A DNA stretch of 64,000 bases from Sapria himalayana (Eukaryota; Streptophyta; Magnoliopsida; Malpighiales; Rafflesiaceae): assembly GCA_029783825.1 (NCBI GenBank), contig JAREIK010012336.1, positions 22,959 to 86,958 on the forward strand, in the 5' to 3' direction. Shown in pieces: positions 11,301 to 23,611 of this stretch (its first letter is position 1; every line of letters begins with the position of its first letter). The translations under genes were made by a program, and so were the position numbers. The notes below the pieces were generated by a model, which was given only the letters and a program-made list of their open reading frames with translations, was not told the origin of the DNA and made no database searches.

Positions 11301-13763
11301 CCTATAAACCACTAAATGACTAAATACTAAAATGACTAAACTCCTAAACCCCGAAGCCCTTAAATACTTAAAACATTAAATTAGTATAGTCTAAATAATA
11401 AATCATAAATCTCAGTTTTATTACTTTTCATTATAATTTTAAATATTCATTTTAATTATTTATCAGTTTATTTTTATAGAAATATTAATTACAAAATAAA
11501 TTATTTGTGCAACATATATAATTTAAATAATTTATTTTTCATCAAAAAAAATGTTTATAAAAAGAGGCACAATTTTAAAAATAAAAAATTTTTATTTAAT
11601 AATATATCTTATTTTGATTTTGAATCATAATTTTGATTATACAATTATATTTTAATTTATATCATTCTTATAAATACAAATTTATTAATTTATTTATTGA
11701 TCATTATTATAATATCTATCAATAAAATTATTTATATTGAGTTTACATTATATATAATTAAAATTATTATATTTTCAACGGTTACAACCTTTAAAAATTT
11801 AAAGAATATCAAAAAATTATATTTTTTGTTTTTTCATTCTTTAAATAAAAATTATAAATCACTAAAGGTCTAAACAATTAAATCCCTAAACTCCTAATCC
11901 ACAAAACACCTAAATACTTAAACCATTAAACTAGTATATCCTGAATACTAAATAAAAAATCTCAATTTTATTTGTATTAATTATAATTTTAAATTTTCAT
12001 TTTAATTATTTAGTAGTTTATTATTATAGAATTATAAATTACAAAATAAATTATGAGTAAGACAAATATAATTTGAATAATTTATTTTTAATAACAAAAT
12101 TATAAACTTAGAAAAAAAGAAAAACATCAAAAAATTATTATTTAGTAATATATTTTACTTTGATTTGTATAAATTTAGATTTTGCAAATACTTTTTAAAT
12201 AATAACTATTTATTAATAATAGTTTAATAATTTATATTTTGATCATAATTATAATATCTAGCAATATAATTATTTATATTGAATTTAAATGAATCTTAAT
12301 TATGAAGAATATTATAAATAACTATTATATTTACATATGAAAACAATTTAAAAATTATTAAATTTCAAAGGTATAATCTTCAAAAATTAAAAAAATAATA
12401 AAAATAAATTTTTTGCTATATCATTGTTTAAATGAAACTTATAAACCACTAAATGCCTAAACACTTAACCATCTAAACTCCTAAACACAAAAGCCCCTAA
12501 ATACATAAAACCTTTAATCTCGTAAACCTTAAATATAATTTAAATAATTTATTAAGATATTAATTACAAAATAAATTATGAGTGATACAAATATAAATTA
12601 ACGAATTTATTTTTCATCAAAAAAATATATAAGCTTATAAAAAGAAGCAAAAACTAAAAAAAAAATTTTATTTAGTAATAAATTTTACTTGGATTTTGAA
12701 TAAATTTAGGTTTTACAATTATATTTTAATTTATATCCATCATAATAATATAAACATATTAATTTATTTTTTGATAATTGATATCATATCTATCAATAAA
12801 ATTTTTTATATTTAGTTTATATTATATATAATTATAATGATTATTATTACTAAATATTGTATTCACATTTTTAAAAAATTTTAAAATTATTATATTGTCA
12901 AAGGTTAATCTTTGAAAATGTGAAAAAATATCAAAAATAATTTTTTTGTTATTTCATTGTTTAAATAAAACCAATAAACCACTAAATGCCTAAAAACATA
13001 AATCGCTAAAGTCCTAAATGACAAAACATCTAAATAATTAAAATATTAAACTAGTATTCATTAATAATAATTCATAAATCTTATTTTAAATTTTATTCAT
13101 TATAATTTTATATTTTTATTTTAATTATTTATCAGTTTATTTTTATTGAAATATTAATTACAAAATAAATTATTAGTGAGATAGATATAATATAATTTAA
13201 ACCGGTATACCCTAAATAATAAAGAATAAATCTCATTTTTTTTTCATTATAATTTTAAATATTCATTTTAATTATTTATTTGTTTATTATAAATATTAAT
13301 TAAAAATAAATTATGAGTTAGACAAATATAATTTATATAAATTATTTTTAATCAAAAAAAAATATAGATAAGATTATTAATAGAAGAAAAATTAAAAACA
13401 AAAAATTATTATATAATAATATAATTTGCTATGCTTCTGAATCATTATTGGTTTTGTAAAATATTTTAATTGATATCTATCTTATTAATAATAGATTATT
13501 AATTTCATTTTTGATCATTATTAGAATATTTATCAATAAAAATATTTATATTGAATTTATATGAAATATAAATATAATGATTATTATAACTAAGTATTGA
13601 ATTCAGATTTGAAAAAAATTTAAATATTATTATATTTTCAAAGGTTATAACATTTGAAAATATCAAAAAATAATAAAAATAAATTTTTTGTTTATTTAAT
13701 TTTTAAATAACACTTATAAACCACTAAATGCATACATAGTTAAATTAGTAAACTTATAAACCC
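8337..13763 (+). repeat. AT-rich satellite block, forward orientation
   Basis: About nine units lie here. The dyad occurs near 8890, 9485, 10036, 10631, 11229, 11778, 12367, 12901 and 13641, giving spacings of roughly 550-600 bp with exceptions of about 530 and 740. Telomere-like stretches include 10140-10190 and 11330-11380. A unit with an internal deletion joins '...CGTAAACCTTAAATATAATT' near 12520-12540 and marks the higher-order repeat. The part from 8337 to about 10690 is repeated at 14647-16780. No gene is visible. Confidence 0.88.
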
Positions 13764-14646
13764 CATAACTTGTGTCTCTTTGTTGAACATATTGTTATGG
13801 CACTAAGAATGATCATGAATACATATTTAATCATTATAATATTGGGTCACAGTATTGGATATGACCATAACTTGTGCATTTTATCTTTATATTGCAAAGT
13901 CATTGCACTAGGAATGATTGTAACTTTGAACATTCCTGAAGAGCAAAAGTCATGACCCTAGAAATAGTTAAAGCTCGAGTACTACTTGTTATAACTTTCT
14001 ATAGCTAAATTTCTTGGGATTGGAAATATCACTATAACTTTTTCCTTTGATTTGTGACCTCAAGTGTCGATATGCAATACTAATATTTTGAGCAATGATT
14101 AAAACCTTTTATACATTTGAATATGATTCATTTACACCTTTTGGGTATTATGAGCTTGTATACATAACTCATTTAATATAAAAAGAAAGAAATGATACTT
14201 TACATATCCATGTGGATATAAAAATGGGGCTTAGACATGCCAATAAAATAAATTTTTTGATTCTTGATTGAAAGAGAGCCCATACTTATTCCCCTGCTCT
14301 AGCTGCCCTGGGGCTAGTTTGTTCTAATAGGCTACAAGGTGGTTATTTTTTTAGAGGTGAACTATATTTTAAAAAAATTGCTTTGTGTGTGTGCATGAGA
14401 TATATTTTAGAAGAAATTACAATAATCAATATAAATAGCTTCCTAAACAACTAGCTATTTCAACACATAGGGGTACAACTTTGGTTTAGTCTATTAGCGT
14501 ACATGAGACAATTACCTTTGATAGCCCAGTGATTCAACATCAAATATGATTAGACATAATAGAGATAAAGTAAAAGCTCATATTATTTTGGTTAGAACTT
14601 GAGTAATCATTCTAGAGTTCAGAGAGGAACAAAATAAATTATTTTA
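13764..14646 (+). mobile_element. Segment A, copy 2 (5'-truncated)
   Basis: This copy corresponds to about 7455-8336 of copy 1 and ends at the same right-hand joint with the satellite ('AATTCAGTATAA'). Its left end begins within the segment at 'ATAACTTGTGTCTC', directly after satellite 'AAACCCC'. The poly(A)-like tract and all of the GC-balanced left part are missing. It retains the only reading frame shared with copy 1 (see 13770-13955). Confidence 0.7.
13770..13955 (+). other. Small reading frame in segment A copy 2 (61 codons; doubtful gene)
   Basis: This is the counterpart of the frame at 7405-7644, sharing 'HSIGYD', 'LYCKVIALGMIVTL' and the same stop position. It starts at a downstream in-frame ATG because the left part of the segment is truncated here. 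The product is unrecognised, and no promoter or codon-use signal separates it from noise. Confidence 0.18.
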
Positions 14647-15191
14647 ATAATTCAGTATAATTTAAATTTTTATTTTATTTATTTATCAGTTTATTTTTAT
14701 CGAAATATTAATTACAAAATAAATTATTAATAAGACAGATCTAATTTAAATTAAACCGGTATATCCTAAATAATTAAGAATAAATCTCATTTTTTTTTCA
14801 TTTTAATTTTAAATATTCAAATTTAATTATTTATTTGTATATTTTTATATAAAAATTAATTACAAAATAAATTATGAGTTACACATATAATTTATATAAA
14901 TTATTTTTCATCAAAATAATATAGATAAACTTTTTAAAGAAAAAAAATTTCAAAACAAAAAATTAATATATAGTAATATATTTTGCTTTGCTTCTGAATC
15001 ATTTTATGTTTTGTAATTATATTATAATTCATATCTATCTTATTAATTATATATTATTAATTTATTTTTTGATCATTATTAGAAGATTTATCGATAAAAT
15101 AGTTTATATTGAATTTATATGATATATAAATATAATGATTATTATAAATAAATATTGAATTCACTTTTGAAAAAAATTTAAAAATTATTAT

Positions 15192-15219
15192 ATTTTCAAA
15201 GGTTATAACCTTTGAAAAT
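15192..15219. repeat. Perfect 28-bp palindrome (satellite dyad, reference example)
   Basis: The core CAAAGGTTATAACCTTTG, extended by 5 bases on each side, reads identically on both strands over 28 bases. The same dyad, perfect or with one or a few changes, occurs once in nearly every satellite unit. It could extrude as a hairpin or be bound by a dimeric protein; neither is shown by sequence alone. Confidence 0.9.
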
Positions 15220-18200
15220 GTGAAAAAATAAAAAAAATTAAATTTTTTGTTATTTCATTTTTTAAATAAAAACTATAGATCATTAAATGCTTACTTACTT
15301 AAATCAGTAAGCTCATAAATCCCGAAACCACTAAATACATAAACCTTTTAACAGATATATACTACTTAATAAATAATAAATATCATTTTTATTTCTATTT
15401 ATTATAATTTTAATTATTTATAGTTTAATTTGTTAGAATAATTAATTACAAAATAAATTTCGAGTGAGACAAATATTATTTAAATAATTTATTTTATTAA
15501 AAAAAAATATAAGCTTATAAAAAGAAGAAAAATTTAAAAAATTAAATATTATTATTTAGTAATATATTTTGATTTGATTTTGAATCATTTTGTGTTATTT
15601 AAATATATTTTAATTAATATTAATATTAATAGTTTATTAATTTAATTTTTGATCATTATTATAATATCTATCATTAAAATTATTTATATTGAATTTATAT
15701 GATATATAATTTGTAAGATTAATATAATTATACATGGTATTCACATTTCAAAAAATTTTAAAAATTATTTTATTTACAAATGTTATAAACTTTGAGACTC
15801 AAAAAAAATCAAAAATAGAATTATAAATTTTTATTATATAAATAAAACATATAAACCACTAAATAATCTAACCATTAAACCATCATGTCATATATAATAA
15901 ATCAAAAATCTCATTTTAATTTGTATTCATTATAATTTTAAATATTTATTTTAATTATTTATTAGTTTATTTTTTATAGAAATATCAATCACAAAATAAA
16001 TAATGAGTGAGACAAATAATTTTAATAATTTATTTTTAATAAAAAAAAAATAAGCTTATATAAAGAAGTAAAAATTTAAAAACAAAAAATTATTATTTAA
16101 TAATATATTTTACTTTGACTTTGAATCATTATATATAGGTTTCGCAATTATATTTTAATTGCGATCGATCTTATTAATAATAGTTTATTAATTTATTATT
16201 TGATCATTTTTATAATATCGAACAATAAAATTACTTAAATTCGATTAAAATGTCTTATAATTATTAAGTTATTATAACTAAATATTATATTTACATTTGA
16301 AAAAAATTTAAAAATTATTATAATTTCAAATGTTATAACCTTCAAAAATGATAAAAAATCACAAAAATAATTTTTTATTATTTTATTATTTAAATAAAAC
16401 TTATAAACCACTAAATGACTAAACATTTAAATTTCTAGACTCCTAAAGCCCCAAACCCCCTAAATACTTAAACCATTCAACCTATATAACCTAAATAATA
16501 AATAATAAATCACATTTTTATTTGTATTCATTATAATTTTAAATATTCATTTTAATTATTTTTTAGTTTATTTTTCTAGAAATATTAATTACAAAATAAA
16601 TAATGAGTGAGACAAATATAATTTAAATAAATTATTTTTTATGAAAAAAAAATTTGCTTATAAAAATAAACAAAATTTCAAAAATTTAAAATTTTATTTA
16701 GTAATATAATTTACTTTGATTTTGAATTATTTTAGGTTCTATAAATATATTTTAATTAATATCTATCTTATTAATAATAGATTTTTAAGTTATTTTTTAG
16801 TCATTATTAGAATATTTATCAATAAAAATATTTATATTAAATTTATATGATATATAAATATAATAATTATTATAACTAAATATTATATTCACTTTTGAAA
16901 AAAATTTTAAAATTATTATATTTTCAAAGGTTATACCTTTGAAAATGTGAAAGAATAAAAAAAATATTTTTTATTTGTTATTCTATTGTTTAAATAAAAC
17001 CTATACATCACTAAATTCCTAAGCATTTAAATCACTAAACTACAAAATCTCGATACCTCTATATAGATAATCCTTTAAATCAGTGTACCCTAAATAATAA
17101 TTAATAAATTTCATTTTTATTTGTTTTCATTATAATTAAAAAAATTTATTTTGATTGTTTAGTTTTTTATTTTTATATATGTATTAATTATAAAATAAAT
17201 TATGAGTTAAAAATATAATTTATAAAAAGTATTTTTATTCAAAAATTGATAAGCTAATAAAAAGAATAAAAATTTAAAAGCAAATAATTATTATTTAGTA
17301 ATATATTTTGCTTTGATTTTGAATCATTTTAGGTTTTGATATTTTATTTTAAGTATTATCAATCTTATTCATAATATATTTTTAATTTATTTTTTTTAAT
17401 TATTAGAATATCTATCAATAAAATTGTTTATATTGAATTTATATGATATATAATTATTATGATTATTATAAATAAATATTGTATTCACTTTTGAAAAAAT
17501 TTAAAAATTATTATATTTTCAAAGGTTATAATATTAAAAAAATGATAAAAAATAACAAAAGTAAATTTTTAGTTATTTAATTTTTTAAATAAAACCTATA
17601 TACCATTAAATGCTTACTTACTTAAATTAGGATGCTCATAAACCCCAAAACCCCTAAATACATAAATATTTTAACATATATATACTACTTAATAAATAAT
17701 AAATCTCATTTTTAATTCTATTTATTATAATTTTAAATATTCATTTTAATTATTTATAATTTAATTTTTTAGATAAATTAATTACTAAATAAATTTCAAG
17801 TGAGACAAATATTATTTAAATAATTTATTTTTAATAAAAAAATATAACCTCATAAAAAGAAAAAACAATTTAAAAATTAAATATTATTATTTAGTAATAT
17901 ATTATGATTTGATTTTGAATCATTTTGTGTTATGTAAATATATTTTAATTAATATTTATATTATTAAAAATAGTTTATTAATTTAATTTTTGATCATTAT
18001 TATAATATCTATCATTAAAATTATTTATATTGAATTTATATTATATATAATTAGTAAGATTAATATAATTATATATAGTATTCACATTTCAAAAAATTTT
18101 AAAAATTATTTTATTTTTAAAGGTTATAACTTTTGAAAATCAGAAAGAATCTAAAAAAAAATTATTTTTATTATATAAATAAAACCTATAGACCAGTAAA

Positions 18201-18789
18201 TACAAAAAAACATAAATTGATAAACTCCTAAATGACAAAACTCCTAAATAATCAAACCATTAAACCAGGGATACCACATATAATAAATCATAAATCTCAT
18301 TTTAATTTGTATTCATTATAATTTGCAATATTCATTTTAATTATTTATTTGTTTATTATTTATAGAAATATTAATTACAAAATAAATAATGAGAGAGGCA
18401 ACTATAATTTTAATAATTTATTTTTAATCAAAATAAAAAAATAAGCTTATAAAAAGAAGTAAAAATATAAAAACAAAAAATTATTATTTAATAATATATT
18501 TTACTTTGATTTTGAATCATTATATATACGCATTGCAATTATATTTTAATTGCTATCAATCTTATTAAGAATAGTTTATTAATTTATTATTTAATCAATT
18601 TTATAATATCTAACAATAAAATTACTTTTATTGAATTTAAATGTCTTATAATTATTAAGATTATTATAACTAAATATTATATTTACTTTTGAAAAAAATT
18701 TAAAAATTATTATATTTTCAAAGTTTATAAACTTCAAAAATGATAAAAAATCACAAAAATAATTTTTTATTATTTTATTATTTAAATAA

Positions 18790-18890
18790 AAGTTATAAAC
18801 CACTAAATGCCAAAACAAATTAATCTCTAGACTCCTAAACCCCAAAACCCCCTAAATACTTAAACCATTAAACCTATATAACCTAAATAA
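18790..18890 (+). repeat. Degenerate telomere-like stretch in a satellite unit (reference example)
   Basis: Here the unit reads as successive TAAAC-type heptamers, including 'ACTCCTAAACCCCAAAAC', 'CCCCTAAATACTTAAACC' and 'ATTAAACC'. The pattern resembles plant telomere repeat (CCCTAAA)n after much mutation. Equivalent stretches of about 90 bp occur in most units throughout the window, on + in forward blocks and on - in reverse blocks. Confidence 0.7.
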
Positions 18891-19985
18891 TAAATCTAAT
18901 TTTTATTAGTTTTCATTATAATTTTAAATAAACATTTTAATTAATTTTTTAGTTTATTTTTATAGAAATATTATTTACAAAATAAATAATATGTGAGACA
19001 ATATTTTAATATATTATTTTTTATGAAAAAAAATATAAGCTTATAAAAAGAAACAAAATTTCAAAAATTTAAAATTTTATTTAGTAATATAATTTACTTT
19101 GATTTTGAATTATTTTGGGTTCTGCAAATATATTTTAATTAATATCTTTCTTATTAATAATAGTTTATTAATTTATTTTTTGATCATCAAAATAATATAT
19201 ATTAATAAAATATTTTATATTGAATTTACATCAAATATAATTATTAAGATTATTATAACTAAGTATTGTATTGATATTTTAGAACTTTTAAAAAATTATT
19301 ATAACTAATTATTAAAATTATTATATTTTAGAACTTTTAAAAAATTATTATTACATCAAATATATTTTTTGTTATTTCATTGATTAAATAAAACCTATAA
19401 ATCAATAAATAAAACCTAAATGGGTAAACATATAAATCAATAAACTCATTAATCCCAAAACCACAATAAACTTAAACCATTAAATAGGTATACCCTAAAT
19501 AATAAATCATAAATCTCATTTTTATTAGTATTCATTATAATTTTATATATACATTTTAATAATTTATTAGTTTATTTTTATAGAAATATAAATTAAAGAA
19601 TAAATTAATAGTTGGACAAATATAATTAAAATAATTTAGTTTTCATGAAAAAATATATTAGCTTATAAATGGATACAAAAATTTAAAAATTTAAAATTAA
19701 TATTTAGTAAAATATTTCACATTGATTTTGAATCATTTTATGTTTTGTAAATATATTTTAAACAATATTTATTTTATTAATAATTGATTATTAATCTTTT
19801 GTATGATCATTATTATAATATATATCAATATAATTGTTATATTGAATTTACATGATATATAATTATTAAGATTATCATAACTAAATATAGTATTCACATT
19901 TTAAAAAAAATTTAAAAATTGTTATAGTTTCAAAGGTTATATTAAATTTTTTTTTATTTTATTTTTAAATAAAACCTATAAACAA

Positions 19986-19993
19986 CTAAATGC
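19986..19993 (+). repeat. Left 8-bp target-site duplication of hAT-A copy 2
   Basis: CTAAATGC directly precedes the element and is repeated exactly at 23604-23611. Eight bases is the standard duplication length for hAT transposons. Confidence 0.92.
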
Positions 19994-22900
19994 TAGGGGT
20001 GCTCATGGGACAGGATGGAATGGGGATTACAAATCTCTAGTCCCTTCCCACAGTTCGGAGATTTTTTTTGAAGATCCAAACCCATCCCATAGGTTGAAAA
20101 TATCGGGATGGGATGGAGATCGGGGATTTTGGGTATGAGAAAATAGTTCCAGGATGGAACGGAGTTCGAAAATTTTTTTCAATTTATTTTATTCAAACCA
20201 GCCAAGTTAGTTAATGTCGAAACCATTTGTTGTACCATTTATCATTCCTTAGTTATGTATCTTTCAAACTCAAATTGGGCCATTTTTTTTGTAAAATAGG
20301 CTGAATACCACAAACGAGTTCCATTACCTTGTCAAAAGCTTGGACAAGTTGGCTTTGTTCAGCTGAGTGAACATTAACCATAATAACAATACTACATTTT
20401 CTAAACAATTACTTAAAATATTAAGAAATATCTAAAGATGACCACAAACATTGGCAGCATCAATTACTACTTAAGTAATTGCTAAAATTAGGCAGCTTAA
20501 TATAACAAAAAAAAATACAACTAATAACAACCATGATAATAATCATTTCAAAGGTTCGTCCCGGAACAGCAACAAAAATCTAAATCTAATTAATTATCTC
20601 TTCTACAACTCCTCCCTTTTCTTCCTGCACTGTAGAAGGACAACCAGAGATGAAAACGTGTTAATCATGCAGACATAAATTTCTAAGATAGAAGAGTAAT
20701 AAAAAAACAAAATACTACCTTATAAAATTTAATACACCCATTACAAATTTAGTTGGCCAACTATAGTTGGACGAATATTTGGATCTTGAGACCCCTCTGA
20801 AAATTGTAATTGAACCATTATTTTATTTAATTGAATGAATAAAATAAGTAAAAGTGAAATTAAAATTTACAAGATTTGTATACTAACCTGATTCATTATC
20901 ATCATGGTCTTGAACTAATTTTTCAATTTCAATAGGTTTGTTTGAGCTTCTCTACCAATCTTATAGACATATGAGAACTTCAGCTGTAATAGGTGTTAAA
21001 GAACTCCTAAATTTATCTAAAGTTCTTTCCCCAGTGCTAAATGTAGATCATAGTCCACAGTATATGCTTGGAAAGCAAATACATCCCTTTCTACATTTTC
21101 CAAAGAAGGATACCTAACCTCATTTACCTTCCACAAGTTTAGAAGATCAAAATCAATTCTATTTTTTTCAAGTTTGTCCTCCAAGTACCTATCCAACTCT
21201 TCCAAAGCTACAACTTCTTGTTCTTTCTCCAATTCAATAAAAAAAATCATAAACATAAGTATCACTACCATCAAAGAAATCATCATTTTTCTTCAACACA
21301 TTAGTAGAGAAATCATCTTCTTTTGATTCATCTTCATTTAAATCTTTATAATCATCCATCATCTCATTTATAGCATTCAAAACATTGGTCACCAAATTTT
21401 TAGCCAATTCCTATCCATAATGCTAAGTGTACTTAATCTTTATATATTTGAGCTTATATCTCGGATCCAATACTACTACTAGAAAAAAGCATAATATTTG
21501 TTGACTGAAGAGAACCCCAATATTTGTTGAATTTATGCCTCATTTTCATATCCATTTCTTACACTATTGTATCTCTACTATTTTCACAAAGCTCAATTTT
21601 TTTCAAAATTCAAATAATCTCAGGAAAATAAACACTAGAGGTAGAATATTATGATCCAGAAAATTTACAAGTTACCTCATAAAAAGTTTTCAAGAAACGA
21701 GCCAAAATTTTGGCATTTGTTCAATCTCTCTCAGTTGGAACATTTGAACCAAACTCCTTCAAAAACCTTTTGACTTTGTCCTCCAACTTATCAAATTCTT
21801 TTTGATATTTTATATCAGTTTGTAGCATCAAATAAGTTGAATTCCATCTTGTAGGACAATCTAATTGCAATGAAGATCCATATGTCAAGTTTCCTTCTTC
21901 AACACATAACTTAAACATATCTAATCTTTTAGGATTGTTCCTCACATATTTCACCACTCCTCTAATTTTTTGAATAACACCCTCAACTACTACAATGCCA
22001 TCTCTGACAATTAAGTTTAGGATATGAGCACAATATCTCAAATGAAAATGCTCGCCTCTCAAAGGTACAACACTTTTCTTCGCAAGCCTTTTTTTCAATT
22101 GTTCAACTGCAACATCATTATTTGATGCATTGTCAATAGTAATGCACATCAACTTTCTCAAACACCATTCATTCATGCAAAATTCAATAGCATTTCTAAT
22201 ATTAACTCCAGAATGACTTTTAATTACCCAAACGTTTAAAAACCTTTTTTGCATATTCCATTAAGAATGAATGAAATGAATAGTGAAACATATATAAGAG
22301 AAATTTTGAATGCTAGTCCAAGTGTCGGTAGTCAATGAAACTCTACAACAATGAGATGATATTCCATCATATAATTTCTTCTTTTCCTTCACAAACAAAG
22401 AAAAACAATCCATCAACACAGAGTGCCTAGATGGAATTTTAAATTGGGGCACACTAATTTCACAAAACTCCTTGAACTCATCCCTTTCAACAAAACAAAA
22501 AGGCAATTCATCTTTTATGATCATTTTCACCAAAGCCTCCCTAACTAGTTGTTGATCAAATTGCCAACAAGTTAATTTTTTATCCTCTGAACTAGTACCT
22601 TTAATGAAACTCAATAAAGATTGTGACTTGTCTTTACCTTTGTGAGCTTCTATTAATTCTATTTTGTGTGGAAATTTCCTACAAGTCTCTCTCAAGTATT
22701 TCCATAAACCTGAAGTACCTTGATCACTTTTTGCCAAGTATTCTTTCCTACACCATATACAAGCTACCCTACCAGTTTCATTTCCATTTGAATCAACTAA
22801 TATCTCATAAGTTTATCAAACAGCAGACTTATACTTTTTATGATCTTGAGGTTCAGATGTACCTTGACTTTCTTTTACAATTGGAATTGAAGAACTTACC

Positions 22901-23603
22901 GTAACAACAGAAGGGTTCATGAAAGGATGATTGGATTTAGCAGTACTTTGATCATTTGAGATGTGATCATCTTCAATTTATTATATTTTTCATTTACCAC
23001 TGGATTGTGCCATCTGCATTGCTATTAATTAATATGATATGTCAAGCATAAATACATATAAATATTTCAAACAAGGAAGCTCTGCAAAGTTGATTGTAAC
23101 ACATTCGGCCCACTTATTTGGCCCAACCACAACACCACAACCAATACTTAACAAAACTAACTGAGACACATAATAAAAATAATTAATCACTCAATTCTCG
23201 TCAGAAAAACAAACCAAAAGGCTGGTGGCATATGAGACATGGTGGAGGCATCCGGATGTTCAACGGACAAGGGCTGGACCTAACTGAACATAGCTGGAAT
23301 GGCGTGAGGTGGCCTGGAACTCGTTGGAACAGCAATAGGTGCTTCGGAATTGGATGGGCAGTAGCGGAATTGGTTGCATCTTCATGTTATATTTATATAT
23401 ATTCTTGGTTCTAGTATAGGTTTTTTAGGACGGGATAGTTCTCTGGATGGAAATTGCTTAAGATCCGGAAGCATCCCAAAAGAAAAAATACGTGACAGAA
23501 TGGGATGGGAAAAGTCAAAGTCAACGGATTTTCTCAATCCCGATTCTTTCAGGAGAAGACTTCGGGTCGGGTCGCTAATCTCCATGTCCCGTGAGCAGCC
23601 ATA
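19994..23603 (-). mobile_element. Complete hAT-A element, copy 2 (3610 bp)
   Basis: This is a complete hAT element bounded by imperfect 18-bp terminal inverted repeats: TAGGGGTGCTCATGGGAC at 19994-20011, and TATGGCTGCTCACGGGAC read inward from 23603, matching at 15 of 18. Perfect 8-bp CTAAATGC duplications flank it. Subterminal zones are rich in GGGATGGG/CCCATCCC-type motifs (20013-20165 and about 23430-23590), as expected for transposase binding. The single gene runs on the minus strand and is dead, so the element could move only if another copy supplied transposase. It sits in the telomere-like part of a satellite unit. The GC-richer stretch at 23200-23600 is the 5' untranslated side. Confidence 0.95.
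20741..23013 (-). pseudogene. hAT transposase pseudogene (BED finger, RNase-H fold, dimerisation domain)
   Basis: Read on the minus strand, the likely start is ATG at 23013, following 'AATGCAG'. Stops appear almost at once (codon 8 and nearby) and again as TGA TAA just before the BED zinc finger. That finger keeps CIWC, but a Tyr stands where a His is normal ('LWKYLRETC'). The RNase-H part keeps 'LTTDTWTS' (about 22310-22330) and 'TIDNASNND' (about 22105-22140), which hold the first two catalytic Asp, plus 'RYCAHILNLIV' and 'CPTRWNSTY'. A TAA at 22261-22263 interrupts it, followed two codons later by the continuing frame at 22254. Further stops and shifts follow downstream of 21723. 'LEELDRYLEDKLEKN' survives at about 21155-21220, but the dimerisation motif is scrambled. 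A 91-bp GT-AG intron (20797-20887) precedes the last exon, which ends at TAA 20743-20741. Confidence 0.9.
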
Positions 23604-23611
23604 CTAAATGC
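23604..23611 (+). repeat. Right 8-bp target-site duplication of hAT-A copy 2
   Basis: CTAAATGC directly follows the element end and matches 19986-19993 exactly. Confidence 0.92.

Larger units (their letters stand above)
14647..19993 (+). repeat. AT-rich satellite block, forward orientation
   Basis: About nine units lie here, ending at the left target duplication of hAT-A copy 2. From 14647 to about 16780 the units repeat, in order, those at 8337-10500. At about 16790 the series jumps back to an earlier unit type, indicating an unequal exchange. From about 17030 to 19980 the units repeat, in order, those at about 25710-28690. A perfect 28-bp dyad is at 15192-15219. Several short open frames on either strand (for example 16235-16426, 18591-18845, 19099-19308) are products of the repeat. 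Confidence 0.88.

Noticed and set aside
22623..22904. Plus-strand frame opposite the hAT-A copy 2 gene
   Set aside because: Antisense shadow of the transposase pseudogene. The frames at 23232-23607 on both strands lie in the 5' untranslated, subterminal region and match nothing.
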